Origin: an uncultured bacterium
GTDB taxonomy: Bacteria; Krumholzibacteriota; Krumholzibacteriia; LZORAL124-64-63
DNA: 39,024 nt
Direction: 5' to 3'
Assembly: GCA_937864225.1 (NCBI GenBank)
Contig: CALMJK010000005.1
Coordinates: forward strand, 520,212 to 559,235
Below the pieces are notes generated by a model that was not told the origin of the DNA, did no database searches, and saw only the letters and a program-made list of their open reading frames with translations. Below are positions 9,801 through 18,781 of this stretch, in pieces. Position 1 is the first letter of the stretch. Each line of letters starts with the position of its first letter. Position numbers and translations under genes: made by a program.

Positions 9801-11126
9801 ATGGACTGGAACTGGAGGAGCATCCCGGCGGAATACGTCATCGCCAACGTGCGCGTCTGCCGCGGCGGTAAACTGGCCAAGCGGCGCGGATTTTTGCACG
9901 TGAAGAAGGGGAAGGTGGAGACGGTCGGCGTCGGCGAGCCCACGGCGGAGGGGTTCCCCACTCTGGACGCGGGCGGATGGGTCTGCGCCCCCGGTCTGGT
10001 GGACCTGCACGCGCACTTTCGCGAGCCGGGCCAGGAGGAGAAGGAGACCATCGCGACCGGGAGCCGCGCCGCGGCGGCGGGCGGCTTCACGGCCGTGGTC
10101 ACGATGCCCAACACCCAGCCGGCCATCGACAACGCGGGACTGGTCCGCTACGTGATCGATCGCGGCCTCGAGGCGGGACTGTGCCGCGTCTTTCCCACGG
10201 GCGCGATCAGCACCGGCCGCACGGGCGAAACTCTGTGCGAGTACGGCGAGATGGTCGCCGCCGGCGCCGTGGGATTCACCGACGACGGCTCGCCCGTCGC
10301 CCACGGCGGCTTGATGCGCAACGCGCTCGAATACGCGTCGATGCTGGGCGTGCCGATCGTCAGCCACGCCGAGGACCGCACGCTCGCGGGCGCCGGCGTC
10401 ATGCACGAGGGCTATTGGGCCACGCGCCTGGGGCTCGAAGGGATTCCACGCGCCGCGGAGGACGCCTGCACGTATCGGGACATCGAGCTGGCCAGGGCCA
10501 CGGGCGCTCACCTGCACGTCGCCCACGTCTCGACGCGCGGCTCCGTGGAACTGATCCGCCGCGCGAAGGCCGAGGGGGTGCGCGTGACGGCGGAAGCCAC
10601 CCCGCACCACCTGACGCTCGACCACTCGCTTTGCCGGAGTTGGTCGACCATGTTCAAGATGAACCCGCCGCTGCGTGAGCCGGACGACGTCGCCGCCGTC
10701 GCCCAAGCGCTGGCCGAAGGCGTCATCGATTGCGTCTCCACCGATCACGCTCCACACACCGCCACGGAGAAGGAGTTGCAATTCGATCAGGCCCCCTTCG
10801 GGGTCGTCGGGCTGGAAACGGCCCTGGCGGTCGGCATCACGCACCTGGTGCGCGAGGGCAGGCTGGACCTCGGCGTGCTCGTGCAACGGATGAGCGAGCG
10901 GCCGGCGGAGATCTTCCACCTGCCTTGCGGGCGGCTGGAGGAAGGGAACGACGCGGATTTCATGCTGTTCGATCCGGACGAGATCTGGTCGGTGGATCCG
11001 GCGGCGCTCCAGTCCAAGAGCAAGAACACGGCCTTCGCCGGCCAAACGCTCACGGGCCGCGTCAAGGCGACCTTCCTGCGGGGCCGGTTGACCTGGCGGG
11101 ACGCCGACGGTAGCTTGGAGAAGTGA
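9801..11126 (+). CDS. pyrC: Dihydroorotase, class I
   Basis: 441 residues; cyclises carbamoyl-aspartate to dihydroorotate. The zinc motif DLHAHFREPGQE, TMPNTQPAIDN, FTDDGSPV, SHAED, HVAHVSTRGS, TPHHL, MNPPLR and TDHAPH appear in the order expected for the class I (Gram-positive/Aquifex-like) enzyme. In the position where longer-known classes use a carboxylated lysine this class has Asp (TDDGSP), as here. ATG at 9801 has AGGAGGG nine bases upstream. A 41-base gap separates it from pyrB. The extra N-terminal segment MDWNWRSIPAEYVIANVRV leads into the usual start of the fold. Confidence 0.94.
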   Translation: MDWNWRSIPAEYVIANVRVCRGGKLAKRRGFLHVKKGKVETVGVGEPTAEGFPTLDAGGWVCAPGLVDLHAHFREPGQEEKETIATGSRAAAAGGFTAVVTMPNTQPAIDNAGLVRYVIDRGLEAGLCRVFPTGAISTGRTGETLCEYGEMVAAGAVGFTDDGSPVAHGGLMRNALEYASMLGVPIVSHAEDRTLAGAGVMHEGYWATRLGLEGIPRAAEDACTYRDIELARATGAHLHVAHVSTRGSVELIRRAKAEGVRVTAEATPHHLTLDHSLCRSWSTMFKMNPPLREPDDVAAVAQALAEGVIDCVSTDHAPHTATEKELQFDQAPFGVVGLETALAVGITHLVREGRLDLGVLVQRMSERPAEIFHLPCGRLEEGNDADFMLFDPDEIWSVDPAALQSKSKNTAFAGQTLTGRVKATFLRGRLTWRDADGSLEK

Positions 11127-11178
11127 GCATTTGGGCCGCCGGTCCGTGCACGTCTCCCCTGGAACCGCGGGTCTGATC

Positions 11179-12831
11179 ATGAGCATTCCCGGGATGGCCG
11201 TCGTGTCCCGTCGGGGCCGAGCGCTGGCGCGCCGCGGATCCGGGCGGGTCGCCGGCCTGGCCGTGGGGCTGGCCTTGGCGCTGGCGCTGGCCGGCTGCGC
11301 CCACTGGAACACTTTCTACAATGCGCGCAAGGCGTTTCGGGCGGCGGAACAGGAACGCGAGCGGGCCCTGCGGGAGGGGAAGGACGAGGCCCAGGCGGTC
11401 GCGACTCAGAAGAAGGGCTACGAGCTCGCGATCAGCAAGGCGCAGAAGATCCTGGACGAGTACCCGGGACACGGGCTCACGGACGACGCGCTCTTCCTGA
11501 TGGCCAAGTCGTACTTTCGGCTGGGGGCCTACAGGATGTCGCTGGGGAAGATCGAGCTGCTCTTCGTGAACTTCCCGACGACGCCCTTCGAGGAGGAGAT
11601 GCTCTTCATCCAGGCCCTCGACTACCTCTATGTCGGAGACATCGCCAACTCCACGACCGCGCTCGAGCGACTCCAGGCGCGCTATCCGCAGAGCCGTTTC
11701 CGGGCGGAAGCGCAGCGCGTGCGCGCGGAAAACCATTTCACCTTGCGGGAGTGGCCGCAGGCGCGACAGGCGTTCGAGGCGTACCTGGCCGCCCATTCGG
11801 AGGCCGAGGGCATCGACGTCGCCGGGCTCAAGCTGGGCGAGACGTTGCTGGAGCTTGGCGACAACGAGGCGGCGGCGCAGCGCCTGCGCGCCGTGCTGGA
11901 GATCACGCGGGGGCGCGAAACCGCTTTCAGGGCGAGACGGGCCCTCGCCACCGCCTTGATCCGCAGCGGTCAATTCGACGCGGCGGATCACGAACTGTCC
12001 TCGCTGAAGCTGGAAGCGGAGATCTACAAGGCCCAGGGCGAGATCGCGCTGGTCGAAGTCGATGGGCTGCTCGCCCAGGGGCGCGACGCGCAGGCCGCGC
12101 CGATCCTGGAAGGCCTGCCCAAGGAGTGGCGGACCACCGCGGTCAACGCCCGCGCGGCGGATCTGCTGGCGGGGATCTATTTTCGGCAATGGCGGCTTGA
12201 AGACGCCGCCACGCAGTGGCGCGACGCCATGCGCAATCCCACGCTCCTGCCGGCCCCGGAACGTTCGCGGGCCCTCCTGAATCACGTGCGGGACTACCTG
12301 GCCGCCGAACAGCGCAGCAAGACCTGCGAGCCGGCGCAGTTGCCCACTCAGAAGCTGAACCAGGCCAACGCTCTGCTCTTGGGTTTGGGAAGGACCCGTC
12401 AGGCGCTGGCGCTCTACCTCGAGGTCGCGGATCTGGCGGCGGACGACAGCGCGAGCGCCGCGCGCGCCCTCTACGGCGCCGCGGTGGTCTATCGCGACAG
12501 CCTGGCCGCGCCGGATTCGGCGTCCGCATTGTTCGAGCGGCTGCAACGAGATTTCCCCGATTCGCCGCAGGCTTTCGTCGCCCGGACCGGCGGCGCCGGG
12601 GATCTGCTGACTTTCCTGCGCGGCCAGCGGCGGCCGACGTCATCGCCCGACGCCGGGACGCCGGAACCGGACTGGGAGCCGACACCGGCCGACACCCTGC
12701 CGGCGTCGTCGCCCGCGGCACCCGCGGGCGGCCCCACCGCCGCCGACGGCGTCGAGGGCTTGGTCCCGCCGGAGCAGGCTCCGGCGGCGCCCGACAGCGT
12801 CGACGCGATGGACGCGGGAGGCGAGGGATGA
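11179..12831 (+). CDS. TPR-rich lipoprotein embedded in the pyr operon
   Basis: About 550 residues. A basic N-terminus and hydrophobic run end in the lipobox LAGC (LALALALAGCAHW), so it is likely lipid-anchored in the envelope. The mature part starts with an alpha-helical, charged NARKAFRAAEQERERAL segment. TPR/BamD-like repeats follow (KILDEYPGHGLTDDALFLMAKSYF; YPQSRFRAEAQRVRAENHF). The last ~60 residues are Pro/Ala/Ser/Asp-rich and disordered. The start is uncertain: ATG 11179 is used, but 11194 (ATG) and 11146 (GTG) are possible and no strong ribosome site is seen. Its stop overlaps the pyrK ATG, so it is translationally coupled to a pyrimidine gene despite no known link. Role unknown; an envelope-assembly scaffold is a guess. 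Confidence 0.8.
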   Translation: MSIPGMAVVSRRGRALARRGSGRVAGLAVGLALALALAGCAHWNTFYNARKAFRAAEQERERALREGKDEAQAVATQKKGYELAISKAQKILDEYPGHGLTDDALFLMAKSYFRLGAYRMSLGKIELLFVNFPTTPFEEEMLFIQALDYLYVGDIANSTTALERLQARYPQSRFRAEAQRVRAENHFTLREWPQARQAFEAYLAAHSEAEGIDVAGLKLGETLLELGDNEAAAQRLRAVLEITRGRETAFRARRALATALIRSGQFDAADHELSSLKLEAEIYKAQGEIALVEVDGLLAQGRDAQAAPILEGLPKEWRTTAVNARAADLLAGIYFRQWRLEDAATQWRDAMRNPTLLPAPERSRALLNHVRDYLAAEQRSKTCEPAQLPTQKLNQANALLLGLGRTRQALALYLEVADLAADDSASAARALYGAAVVYRDSLAAPDSASALFERLQRDFPDSPQAFVARTGGAGDLLTFLRGQRRPTSSPDAGTPEPDWEPTPADTLPASSPAAPAGGPTAADGVEGLVPPEQAPAAPDSVDAMDAGGEG

Positions 12832-13664
12832 GCGCCGCGCCGGCGTCCGGCCCGATCTTCGCGACTGGCCGGGTCAAGGCCAACGGTTTGCTGTGCGACG
12901 GCATGCATCGCCTCGACCTCGAATTACCGCGTCCGACCGCCTTCGCTCCCGGGCAGTTCGCGATGCTCAACTTCGGCGGGCGGGACAGGCTGATCTTCGG
13001 ACGCCCGCTGTCCATCCTCGCCGTCGAGGCGGGCGCGGTCTCGTTCCTGTATCGCGTGGCGGGCGAGGGCACGAGCCGGCTGGCAGCCGTCGCTCCCGGC
13101 GCGGAACTGGCATATTTCGGGCCGCTCGGCAACTCTTTGCCTCCGCGCGACGATGGCCCGCCGCGCCTGCTGCTGGCGGGCGGCGTCGGTCTGCCGCCGC
13201 TCTTGGCTTGGCACCACCGGCACGGCCGGGAGGCGGATCTGGCGCTGTTCGGCGCGCGCGCTCCGCAGCAGGTGCCGTGGACGCTGCTGTCCGAGCGCTG
13301 GGCGGTGAGCGTGGACAGCGCCGGCCAGACGCCCGCGGGCCGAGCCGCGTTCGAGGGCACGGTCGTCGCGCTGGCGGACAAGCTGCTCGCCCGCCGGCCC
13401 GAGCGGGACTGGCGCTTGCTCGCCTGCGGCCCGTTGCCCATGCTGCGCGCCGCCGCCCGCCTGGCGGCCGCTCGCGGGTGGTCTTGCCTGGTCTGCGTCG
13501 AGGAGCGGATGGGGTGCGGCTACGGCGTCTGCCGCGGCTGTGTCGTGCCGGCCCGCGCGGGCGATTGGCTGACCGCCTGCCAGGACGGGCCCGTGCTGGA
13601 CGCCGCGACGATCGATTGGGAGCGCTTCGGCGCTTCCGCCCCGACGCCCGGAGGCGGCTCATGA
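12828..13664 (+). CDS. pyrK: Dihydroorotate dehydrogenase electron-transfer subunit PyrK
   Basis: 278 residues. FAD-binding motif GRPLSIL followed by FLYRVAGEGTSRLA, then the NAD-binding GGVGLPPLLA. The C-terminal [2Fe-2S] site carries four cysteines in CVEERMGCGYGVCRGC and TACQDGP (about residues 222-250). It passes electrons from the PyrD flavin to NAD+, making class 1B dihydroorotate dehydrogenase. The ATG overlaps the upstream lipoprotein stop, with GGGAGG nearby; its own stop overlaps the pyrD ATG. Pairing with pyrD makes PyrK the best call over a sulfide dehydrogenase subunit, which has a related sequence. Confidence 0.93.
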   Translation: MSAAPASGPIFATGRVKANGLLCDGMHRLDLELPRPTAFAPGQFAMLNFGGRDRLIFGRPLSILAVEAGAVSFLYRVAGEGTSRLAAVAPGAELAYFGPLGNSLPPRDDGPPRLLLAGGVGLPPLLAWHHRHGREADLALFGARAPQQVPWTLLSERWAVSVDSAGQTPAGRAAFEGTVVALADKLLARRPERDWRLLACGPLPMLRAAARLAAARGWSCLVCVEERMGCGYGVCRGCVVPARAGDWLTACQDGPVLDAATIDWERFGASAPTPGGGS

Positions 13665-14593
13665 GCGCGACCCCCGCCTGGTTCGCCCTGGACGTCGGAG
13701 CGCCGTGGCGGCTCGGCTCGCGCGTGCTGCCGGGGCGGATCTGGACCGCCTCCGGCTGCTTCGGCTACGGGCTGGACGGACACGACATCCGGCACGAGCA
13801 GTTCGGGTCGCCGTACGCGGGCCTCGGCTGCGTCGTGACCAAGACCATCACGCCGCAGGCGCGCGCGGGCAACCCCCAGCCGCGCCTGTGCGAGCTGCCG
13901 CACGGCGCGCTCAACTCGATCGGGCTCGAGAACGTCGGACTGTCCTCGTTCCTTGCGGACAAGCTGCCGGAGTTGGCGGTCCGCGGCGTGCCTTTTCTCG
14001 TGAGTCTGGCCGGCACGCAGCCGGACGACTTCGGCGCGATGGCGGCGGCCCTCGCCGCGGTGGCCGGAGAGCTGCCGAACTGGCACGGCGTCGAGCTGAA
14101 TCTGAGCTGCCCGAACGTCGCCAAGGGCGGCGTCGATTTCGGGACGGATCCCCGCACGGTCGAGACCTGTTGCGCCGCCGCGCGGGCGTGTCTGCCCGCG
14201 CGGGTCGTCTTGGCCAAGCTCACGCCGAACGTCGCGCGGATCGTGCCCTTGGCCGAGGCGGCGCGGCGCGGCGGCGCCGACGGCGTCACCGCGATCAACA
14301 GTCTCATCGGCCTGGAGGTCGACCTGCGCACCGGGCGCCCGGTGCTGCCCCGGCGCAGCGGGGGCTACACCGGACCGGGCGTCCAGCCCGTCGCGCTCGC
14401 CAAAGTCGACGAGATCGTGCGCGAGACGGGGATGCCGGTCGTGGGCGTGGGGGGCATCGCCGGCGCCGACGACGCCTTGCGGTTCTTCGCGCTGGGCGCG
14501 GCGGCGGTCCAGGTGGGCACCGCGCAGCTGCGCGACCCTTTCACCGCCGCCATGATCGCGCGCATGCTCGCGCCGGCCGGCTGCCGCCCCTGA
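13661..14593 (+). CDS. pyrD: Dihydroorotate dehydrogenase, class 1B catalytic subunit
   Basis: 310 residues; oxidises dihydroorotate to orotate with FMN. GVELNLSCPNVAKGG holds the catalytic cysteine that marks class 1 enzymes (membrane-bound class 2 uses serine). NSIGLENVG, KLTPNV, TAINSL, GGYTGPGVQP and VGVGGIAGADDAL follow as FMN and phosphate-binding elements. It works as a heterotetramer with PyrK. ATG overlaps the pyrK stop with GGAGG six bases upstream. This is the last gene of the operon; only three bases separate its stop from that of the convergent HemC-like gene, with no terminator hairpin visible. pyrE, pyrF and carAB must be elsewhere. Confidence 0.95.
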   Translation: MSATPAWFALDVGAPWRLGSRVLPGRIWTASGCFGYGLDGHDIRHEQFGSPYAGLGCVVTKTITPQARAGNPQPRLCELPHGALNSIGLENVGLSSFLADKLPELAVRGVPFLVSLAGTQPDDFGAMAAALAAVAGELPNWHGVELNLSCPNVAKGGVDFGTDPRTVETCCAAARACLPARVVLAKLTPNVARIVPLAEAARRGGADGVTAINSLIGLEVDLRTGRPVLPRRSGGYTGPGVQPVALAKVDEIVRETGMPVVGVGGIAGADDALRFFALGAAAVQVGTAQLRDPFTAAMIARMLAPAGCRP

Positions 14594-14596
14594 GGC

Positions 14597-15712
14597 TCAG
14601 TCGCGATCCTCGCCGTCGTCGAGTTCGTCGTCGTCCGGTTCGAAATCGACCGCGCGCGCGAAGCGGTCCTCGTCGTCCAGGACCGGCGCCGCGCCCTCGT
14701 GCAGGACCTCGGGTGCGAAGCCGTCCTCGTCCAGGCGGGCCGCGACCTCCTCGTCCAGCTCGCCGGCCGGCAAACCCTCGGGGAAATCGGCTTCGAGGAG
14801 CGTGAGGAGCGAGTCGGCGTTGAGCAGCAGATGCTCGCCGAGCTCGGCCCCGAGCTTGACCGCCTGCAGCGCCGGGCCCTCGCGCGTCGCGCGGTTCACG
14901 GACGATCCGGTCGAGGACGCGATCGCGGCGGTGATGACGACGCGACGGCCCTCGACGCGGGCCAGCACGCCCGCCGGCACGTCGTCGCTGGCGGCGACCC
15001 GCTCCATGAAGGACATCTCGGCGTCGAGCTCCAGCAGCGTGGCGGGGGAGTGGAGCGTCCGCGCGATCTCCCGCGCCTCCTCGTCGCTTTCACGCGCCAG
15101 CAGCACCGTGACGCCCTGGCCGCCTGCCGGCAGCATCATCTCCGGGTAGTAGATTTCCGTCACGAGCGCCTGGATGCCCAGCTGTTCGGCCGCGATCGCG
15201 GGCAAAACGAGCCCGTCCACCAAGCGATGACGCATCATGGCCTCAACGGATCTTTCCACGCCACCGCTCAACAGGCGGACCTCGAGTTGCGGCCACAAGG
15301 CTTGCATCTGGGCGCGCGCCCGCTGGTTGAGCACGCCGATCAAGGCGCCCGCGGGCATGTCGTCGGTGATCCGCCCGTCGCGGTTCAGAAAGGCGTCGAA
15401 GGGGGTGCCGCGCTCCAGGACGGCCGCGCGCACGATCCCTTCCCGCAGCGGCGAGCGCTGGTCGGCCGCGTACCGCGCCACCAGGCGGAACTCGCCGGCG
15501 AGCAGCCGCGCGTCCATGGCGGCGGCGACGCTGGGCGGTTCCGCCAGAAACGGCGTTTCCTCCTCCGCCGCGGGCTCCTCGCATTTCACCGGGAGGTGTC
15601 CGCAGGCGAGGCGCGGGCTGGTTTCCTGCAGCCGCTTGACCACAGCCCGCGCCAGGTTGCCGGCCAGGGAGCTCTCGGGCGAGCCTACGGTGAGGGACGC
15701 GCGGGTTTTCAC
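14597..15712 (-). CDS. Hydroxymethylbilane synthase-like protein, probable pseudoenzyme
   Basis: 371 residues that align along their length with porphobilinogen deaminase (HemC): AAVLERGTPFDAFL, MPAGALIGVLNQRARAQM, PQLEVRLLSGGVERSV, DGLVLPAIAAEQLGI and LPAGGQGVTVLLAR. The residues that make HemC an enzyme are mostly gone. The dipyrromethane-cofactor cysteine (E. coli Cys242) aligns with Asp243 in ASDDVPAG. The substrate arginines 11, 132 and 155 become Gly, Ala and Ser, and the lysine of the HSxKD motif becomes Ala (YAADQRS), although Asp84 remains. An acidic tail of about 60 residues (DDDELDDGEDRD) is added. GTG at 15712 has GGGAGG six bases upstream and lies two bases after the aminotransferase stop. 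No other heme gene is present. Function unknown. Confidence 0.72.
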   Translation of the reverse strand: MKTRASLTVGSPESSLAGNLARAVVKRLQETSPRLACGHLPVKCEEPAAEEETPFLAEPPSVAAAMDARLLAGEFRLVARYAADQRSPLREGIVRAAVLERGTPFDAFLNRDGRITDDMPAGALIGVLNQRARAQMQALWPQLEVRLLSGGVERSVEAMMRHRLVDGLVLPAIAAEQLGIQALVTEIYYPEMMLPAGGQGVTVLLARESDEEAREIARTLHSPATLLELDAEMSFMERVAASDDVPAGVLARVEGRRVVITAAIASSTGSSVNRATREGPALQAVKLGAELGEHLLLNADSLLTLLEADFPEGLPAGELDEEVAARLDEDGFAPEVLHEGAAPVLDDEDRFARAVDFEPDDDELDDGEDRD

Positions 15713-15714
15713 GA

Positions 15715-16869
15715 TCAGCCTCCCGGTCGGGTTGGGACCGCCGCGGGCTCGGTCAGCAGGAAATCCCGCACCAGAGCGCCGGCGCGACGCGCCGAGGCCT
15801 CGGGCAACGCCGGATGGATGGGCAGGGTCAGCACCTGCGCCCCCGCGCGCTCCGCCTGCGCGAGCGACGTGGCGGCGCGACAGTACTCCGCGAGCGGGTG
15901 GCGGTGAATCGGGGGATCGTAGTAGATCCCCGTTTCGACGCCGTGGGCGGCCAGGTGTTTTTGCAGCTCGTCGCGCCTGGACGTGCGCACCCAGTACTGG
16001 TGGTGGGTGACGCGCGCGCCCGCCGTCGTCTCGGGATCCGGCAGGCGGTGGTCGGCGGGAATCAGCTCGTTGTAGATGGCCGCGACGCGATCGCGATCCC
16101 TTTGCTCGTCCGCGAACCGGGCGAGACGCACGCGGATGACCATGGATTGCAGCTCGTCGATGCGGAAATTCCAGCCGGAGACGAGCCGTCCGCGCACGCG
16201 AATGGCCTCGTGGCCCCGCAAGCGCCTGAGCTCGGCCGCGTCGGCGGCGTCGCGGCACATGACCATGCCGGCGTCGCCCATGGCGGGCAGGTTCTTGGTC
16301 GGATAGAAGCTCAGGCTGGCCAGGCGCCCGAACGAGCCGCATGGCTTGCCGCGGTAGAACGAACCGAAGGACTGCGCCATGTCCTCGACGACGTCCAGGC
16401 CATGGCGTCGCGCCGCGGCGAGGATGGGGTCCATATCGCACGGAGTCCCGAAAATGTGCACCGGGATGATCGCGCGGGTGCGCGACGTAATCGCCGTCTC
16501 GATGAGGGACGGATCGATGTTCAGGTCGTGCGGCCGGATGTCCACGAACACCGGCGTCGCGCCGAGCCGGATCACCGCCTCCACCGTGGCCACGAAGGTA
16601 TAAGGGGTGGTCACGACCTCGGTTCCGGGTCCCACTCCCGTGAGCTCGAGCGCCGCCAGCAGGGCCGATGACCCCGAGTCCACGCCCACGGCGTCCGCCG
16701 CCGCGCAGGCCGCGGCCATCTCGCGCTCCAGCGCGTGCACCTCGGGGCCCAGAATGTACTGTCCCGAGCTGAGGATCCGCTCGAAACCGTTCAACAGTTC
16801 GTCGCGGCAGGGTCTCATCGGCGTCACGAGGTCGTACCGCCGGATGCGATCGCTCGAGTCTGGGGCCAT
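15715..16869 (-). CDS. DegT/DnrJ/EryC1-family sugar aminotransferase
   Basis: 384 residues. PLP-dependent aminotransferase of nucleotide-linked keto-sugars: VDSGSSALLAALEL at the phosphate-binding turn, TPYTFVATVEAVIRLGATPVFVD, VEDMAQSFGSFYRG, and the Schiff-base lysine in SFYPTKNLPAMGDAGM. The family makes amino sugars for surface polysaccharides or O-antigen. ATG at 16869 has AAGG upstream. It is 18 bases after the RmlC-like gene and two bases before the HemC-like gene, within a UDP-glucose dehydrogenase and epimerase operon. The exact sugar and regiochemistry cannot be read from sequence. Confidence 0.9.
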   Translation of the reverse strand: MAPDSSDRIRRYDLVTPMRPCRDELLNGFERILSSGQYILGPEVHALEREMAAACAAADAVGVDSGSSALLAALELTGVGPGTEVVTTPYTFVATVEAVIRLGATPVFVDIRPHDLNIDPSLIETAITSRTRAIIPVHIFGTPCDMDPILAAARRHGLDVVEDMAQSFGSFYRGKPCGSFGRLASLSFYPTKNLPAMGDAGMVMCRDAADAAELRRLRGHEAIRVRGRLVSGWNFRIDELQSMVIRVRLARFADEQRDRDRVAAIYNELIPADHRLPDPETTAGARVTHHQYWVRTSRRDELQKHLAAHGVETGIYYDPPIHRHPLAEYCRAATSLAQAERAGAQVLTLPIHPALPEASARRAGALVRDFLLTEPAAVPTRPGG

Positions 16870-16887
16870 GTCAACCTTTCGGCGCGG

Positions 16888-17343
16888 CTAAAAGTCGCGG
16901 CGAGCCCAGTCGTACGGGACTTCGTCGCCGTGCGGATCCATGCGGTATTCGTCCGGGTCGTCGTACTTGTAGGTGTGGGTCGGCAGGTTCAGGATCATGG
17001 CCGTCTCGGTCCCGATCCCCTTCATGCCGTGCACGACTCCGCAAGGGATCACGAGCAGGATGTTGTGCCGTTCGCCCATGAAGAATTCGTTCACTTCGCC
17101 CCTGGTCGCGGCATCCTCGCGGCGGTCGTAGAGGACGACCTTGGCCATCCCGTGCACGCAGACGAAATGGTCGGTCTGGAGCTTGTGCCAGTGCCAGCCC
17201 TTCACCGCGCCGGGGTAGACCGCGGTGATGTACGCTTGGCCGAACTGTCGGTAGAAGGGATCGTCAGCGCGCAGCATCTCCATGAGCCAGCCGCGCTCGT
17301 CGGGGATCACCTTGAGCGGTTTCACAACCACGCCGTCGATCAT
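16888..17343 (-). CDS. RmlC-like sugar-nucleotide 3,5-epimerase (cupin)
   Basis: 151 residues, short and all-beta in character. DERGWLMEMLRADDPFY, then VYPGAVKGWHWHKLQTDHF and VCVHGMAKVVLYDRRED match the dTDP-4-dehydrorhamnose 3,5-epimerase family, including the cupin histidines. The C-terminal DPHGDEVPYDWARRDF is typical of a shorter RmlC-like branch. It would isomerise a 4-keto sugar nucleotide before amination or reduction. ATG at 17343 has GAAGGA seven bases upstream. Classical rmlA/B/D are absent, so the substrate may not be rhamnose precursor. Confidence 0.82.
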   Translation of the reverse strand: MIDGVVVKPLKVIPDERGWLMEMLRADDPFYRQFGQAYITAVYPGAVKGWHWHKLQTDHFVCVHGMAKVVLYDRREDAATRGEVNEFFMGERHNILLVIPCGVVHGMKGIGTETAMILNLPTHTYKYDDPDEYRMDPHGDEVPYDWARRDF

Positions 17344-17372
17344 GTCTCATTCCTTCCCGTGCGTGCCGGAGC

Positions 17373-18689
17373 TCAGGCCGGACGCGGCGCCGGCCTGCCG
17401 AAGCAATCGTAGGCGAAACCCTGGCTCAACATGCGCTGGCGATCGTAAACGTTGCGACAGTCCAGAAAGGCGCGGTGGGCCATGACGCCGCCCAAGCGCG
17501 CCAAATCGAGTTGCCGGTACTCGTTCCATTCGGTCACGAGGATGCACAGGTGGGCGCCCAAGGCGGCCTCGTAGGGCGAGGCGGCCGGCACGGTCTCGGG
17601 GAACAGTTCCCGGAACATCGGCAGCGCGACCGGATCCGCGACCCTCACCTTCAGGCCGGCGTCCAGGAGCAGGCGCGTGAGGGGGCGGCTAGCCGCCGCG
17701 CGGACGTCGTCGGTGTTCGGCTTGAAGGCGCAGCCCAGCAGGGCCACGGTGTCCCCGCCCGCGGGCAGCAGCGCCGCGGCCTTCGCGAAGGCCGCGCGGG
17801 GCAGCAGCTCGTTGCGCGCGATGGCGGCGCGCACGATCGCCATGTCCACGCCCGCTTGTTGGCCGATGTGCACGAGGGCGTGTGTGTCCTTGGGCAGGCA
17901 GGATCCGCCGAAGCCGAGCCCCGCGTGCAGGAACTTGGGACCGATCCGCCGGTCGTGCCCCATGGCCTTGGCGATCGCGGACACGTCGCCCCCGACCCGC
18001 TCGGCCAGCGCCGCCACCTCGTTGATGAAGGAGATCTTCACGGCCAGGTAGGAGTTCGAGGCGTACTTGATCAACTCGGCGGTTTCGATTCCGCAGGTCA
18101 AGATCGGGGTGTCGAGCAGGTAGAGCGGGCGGTAGATCTCCTTGACGAGGCTCGCCGCGTTTTCAGAGTCGGCGCCGATGACGACCCGGTCCGGGCGCAT
18201 GAAGTCCTCGATGCTCGACCCTTCGCGCAGGAACTCAGGATTGCTGGCCATGTCGAAGGGCACGGGACGCGGCTGCGCCTCGCGGATGATCTGCTCCAGG
18301 TGCCGGGCGGTGCCGACCGGCACCGTGCTCTTGGTCACGATCACCTTGGGCCCGGTCATGGCTTGGCCGATCTCGCGTCCGACCTGCAGCACGTAACTGA
18401 GGTCGGCCTCGCCCGACTCCGACTGCGGCGTCTGCACGGCGATGAACACGACTTCGGCGGCCGCCAAGCCCTCGGCCAGCGATGTCGTGAACTTCAGGCG
18501 GTCCGCGCCGGTGTTCTTGAGCACCAGCGTGTCCAGGCCGGGTTCGTAGAACGGGATGACGCCGCGGCGCAGACCGTCGATGCGCTGCGCGTTGACGTCG
18601 ACGCACCAGACCTCGTGCCCGAAATCGGCCATGCACGCGCCCGACACGAGGCCGACGTACCCGGTGCCGACCATGCAGATCCTGATCAT
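17373..18689 (-). CDS. UDP-glucose/GDP-mannose dehydrogenase family protein
   Basis: 438 residues. NAD-binding GTGYVGLVSGACMADFGH at the N-terminus, TKSTVPVGTA, SNPEFLREGSSIEDF, the catalytic cysteine loop GFGGSCLPKDTHAL (about 260) and FKPNTDDVRAAAS define a two-step sugar-nucleotide 6-dehydrogenase. UDP-glucose to UDP-glucuronate is the likeliest reaction, feeding surface polysaccharide. ATG at 18689 has AAGGAGA five bases upstream. It lies between the epimerase (92-base gap) and RmlC-like genes of the same operon. GDP-mannose as substrate cannot be excluded. Confidence 0.92.
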   Translation of the reverse strand: MIRICMVGTGYVGLVSGACMADFGHEVWCVDVNAQRIDGLRRGVIPFYEPGLDTLVLKNTGADRLKFTTSLAEGLAAAEVVFIAVQTPQSESGEADLSYVLQVGREIGQAMTGPKVIVTKSTVPVGTARHLEQIIREAQPRPVPFDMASNPEFLREGSSIEDFMRPDRVVIGADSENAASLVKEIYRPLYLLDTPILTCGIETAELIKYASNSYLAVKISFINEVAALAERVGGDVSAIAKAMGHDRRIGPKFLHAGLGFGGSCLPKDTHALVHIGQQAGVDMAIVRAAIARNELLPRAAFAKAAALLPAGGDTVALLGCAFKPNTDDVRAAASRPLTRLLLDAGLKVRVADPVALPMFRELFPETVPAASPYEAALGAHLCILVTEWNEYRQLDLARLGGVMAHRAFLDCRNVYDRQRMLSQGFAYDCFGRPAPRPA

Positions 18690-18781
18690 GCCGTCTCCTT
18701 ACCGGCGGCGGCGTCCCGCCGGGCTCGCCTTCCCGTGAGGGCTCGCGCCGCGCGGAATTATCCCCGTCGCGTCGTCGACCG

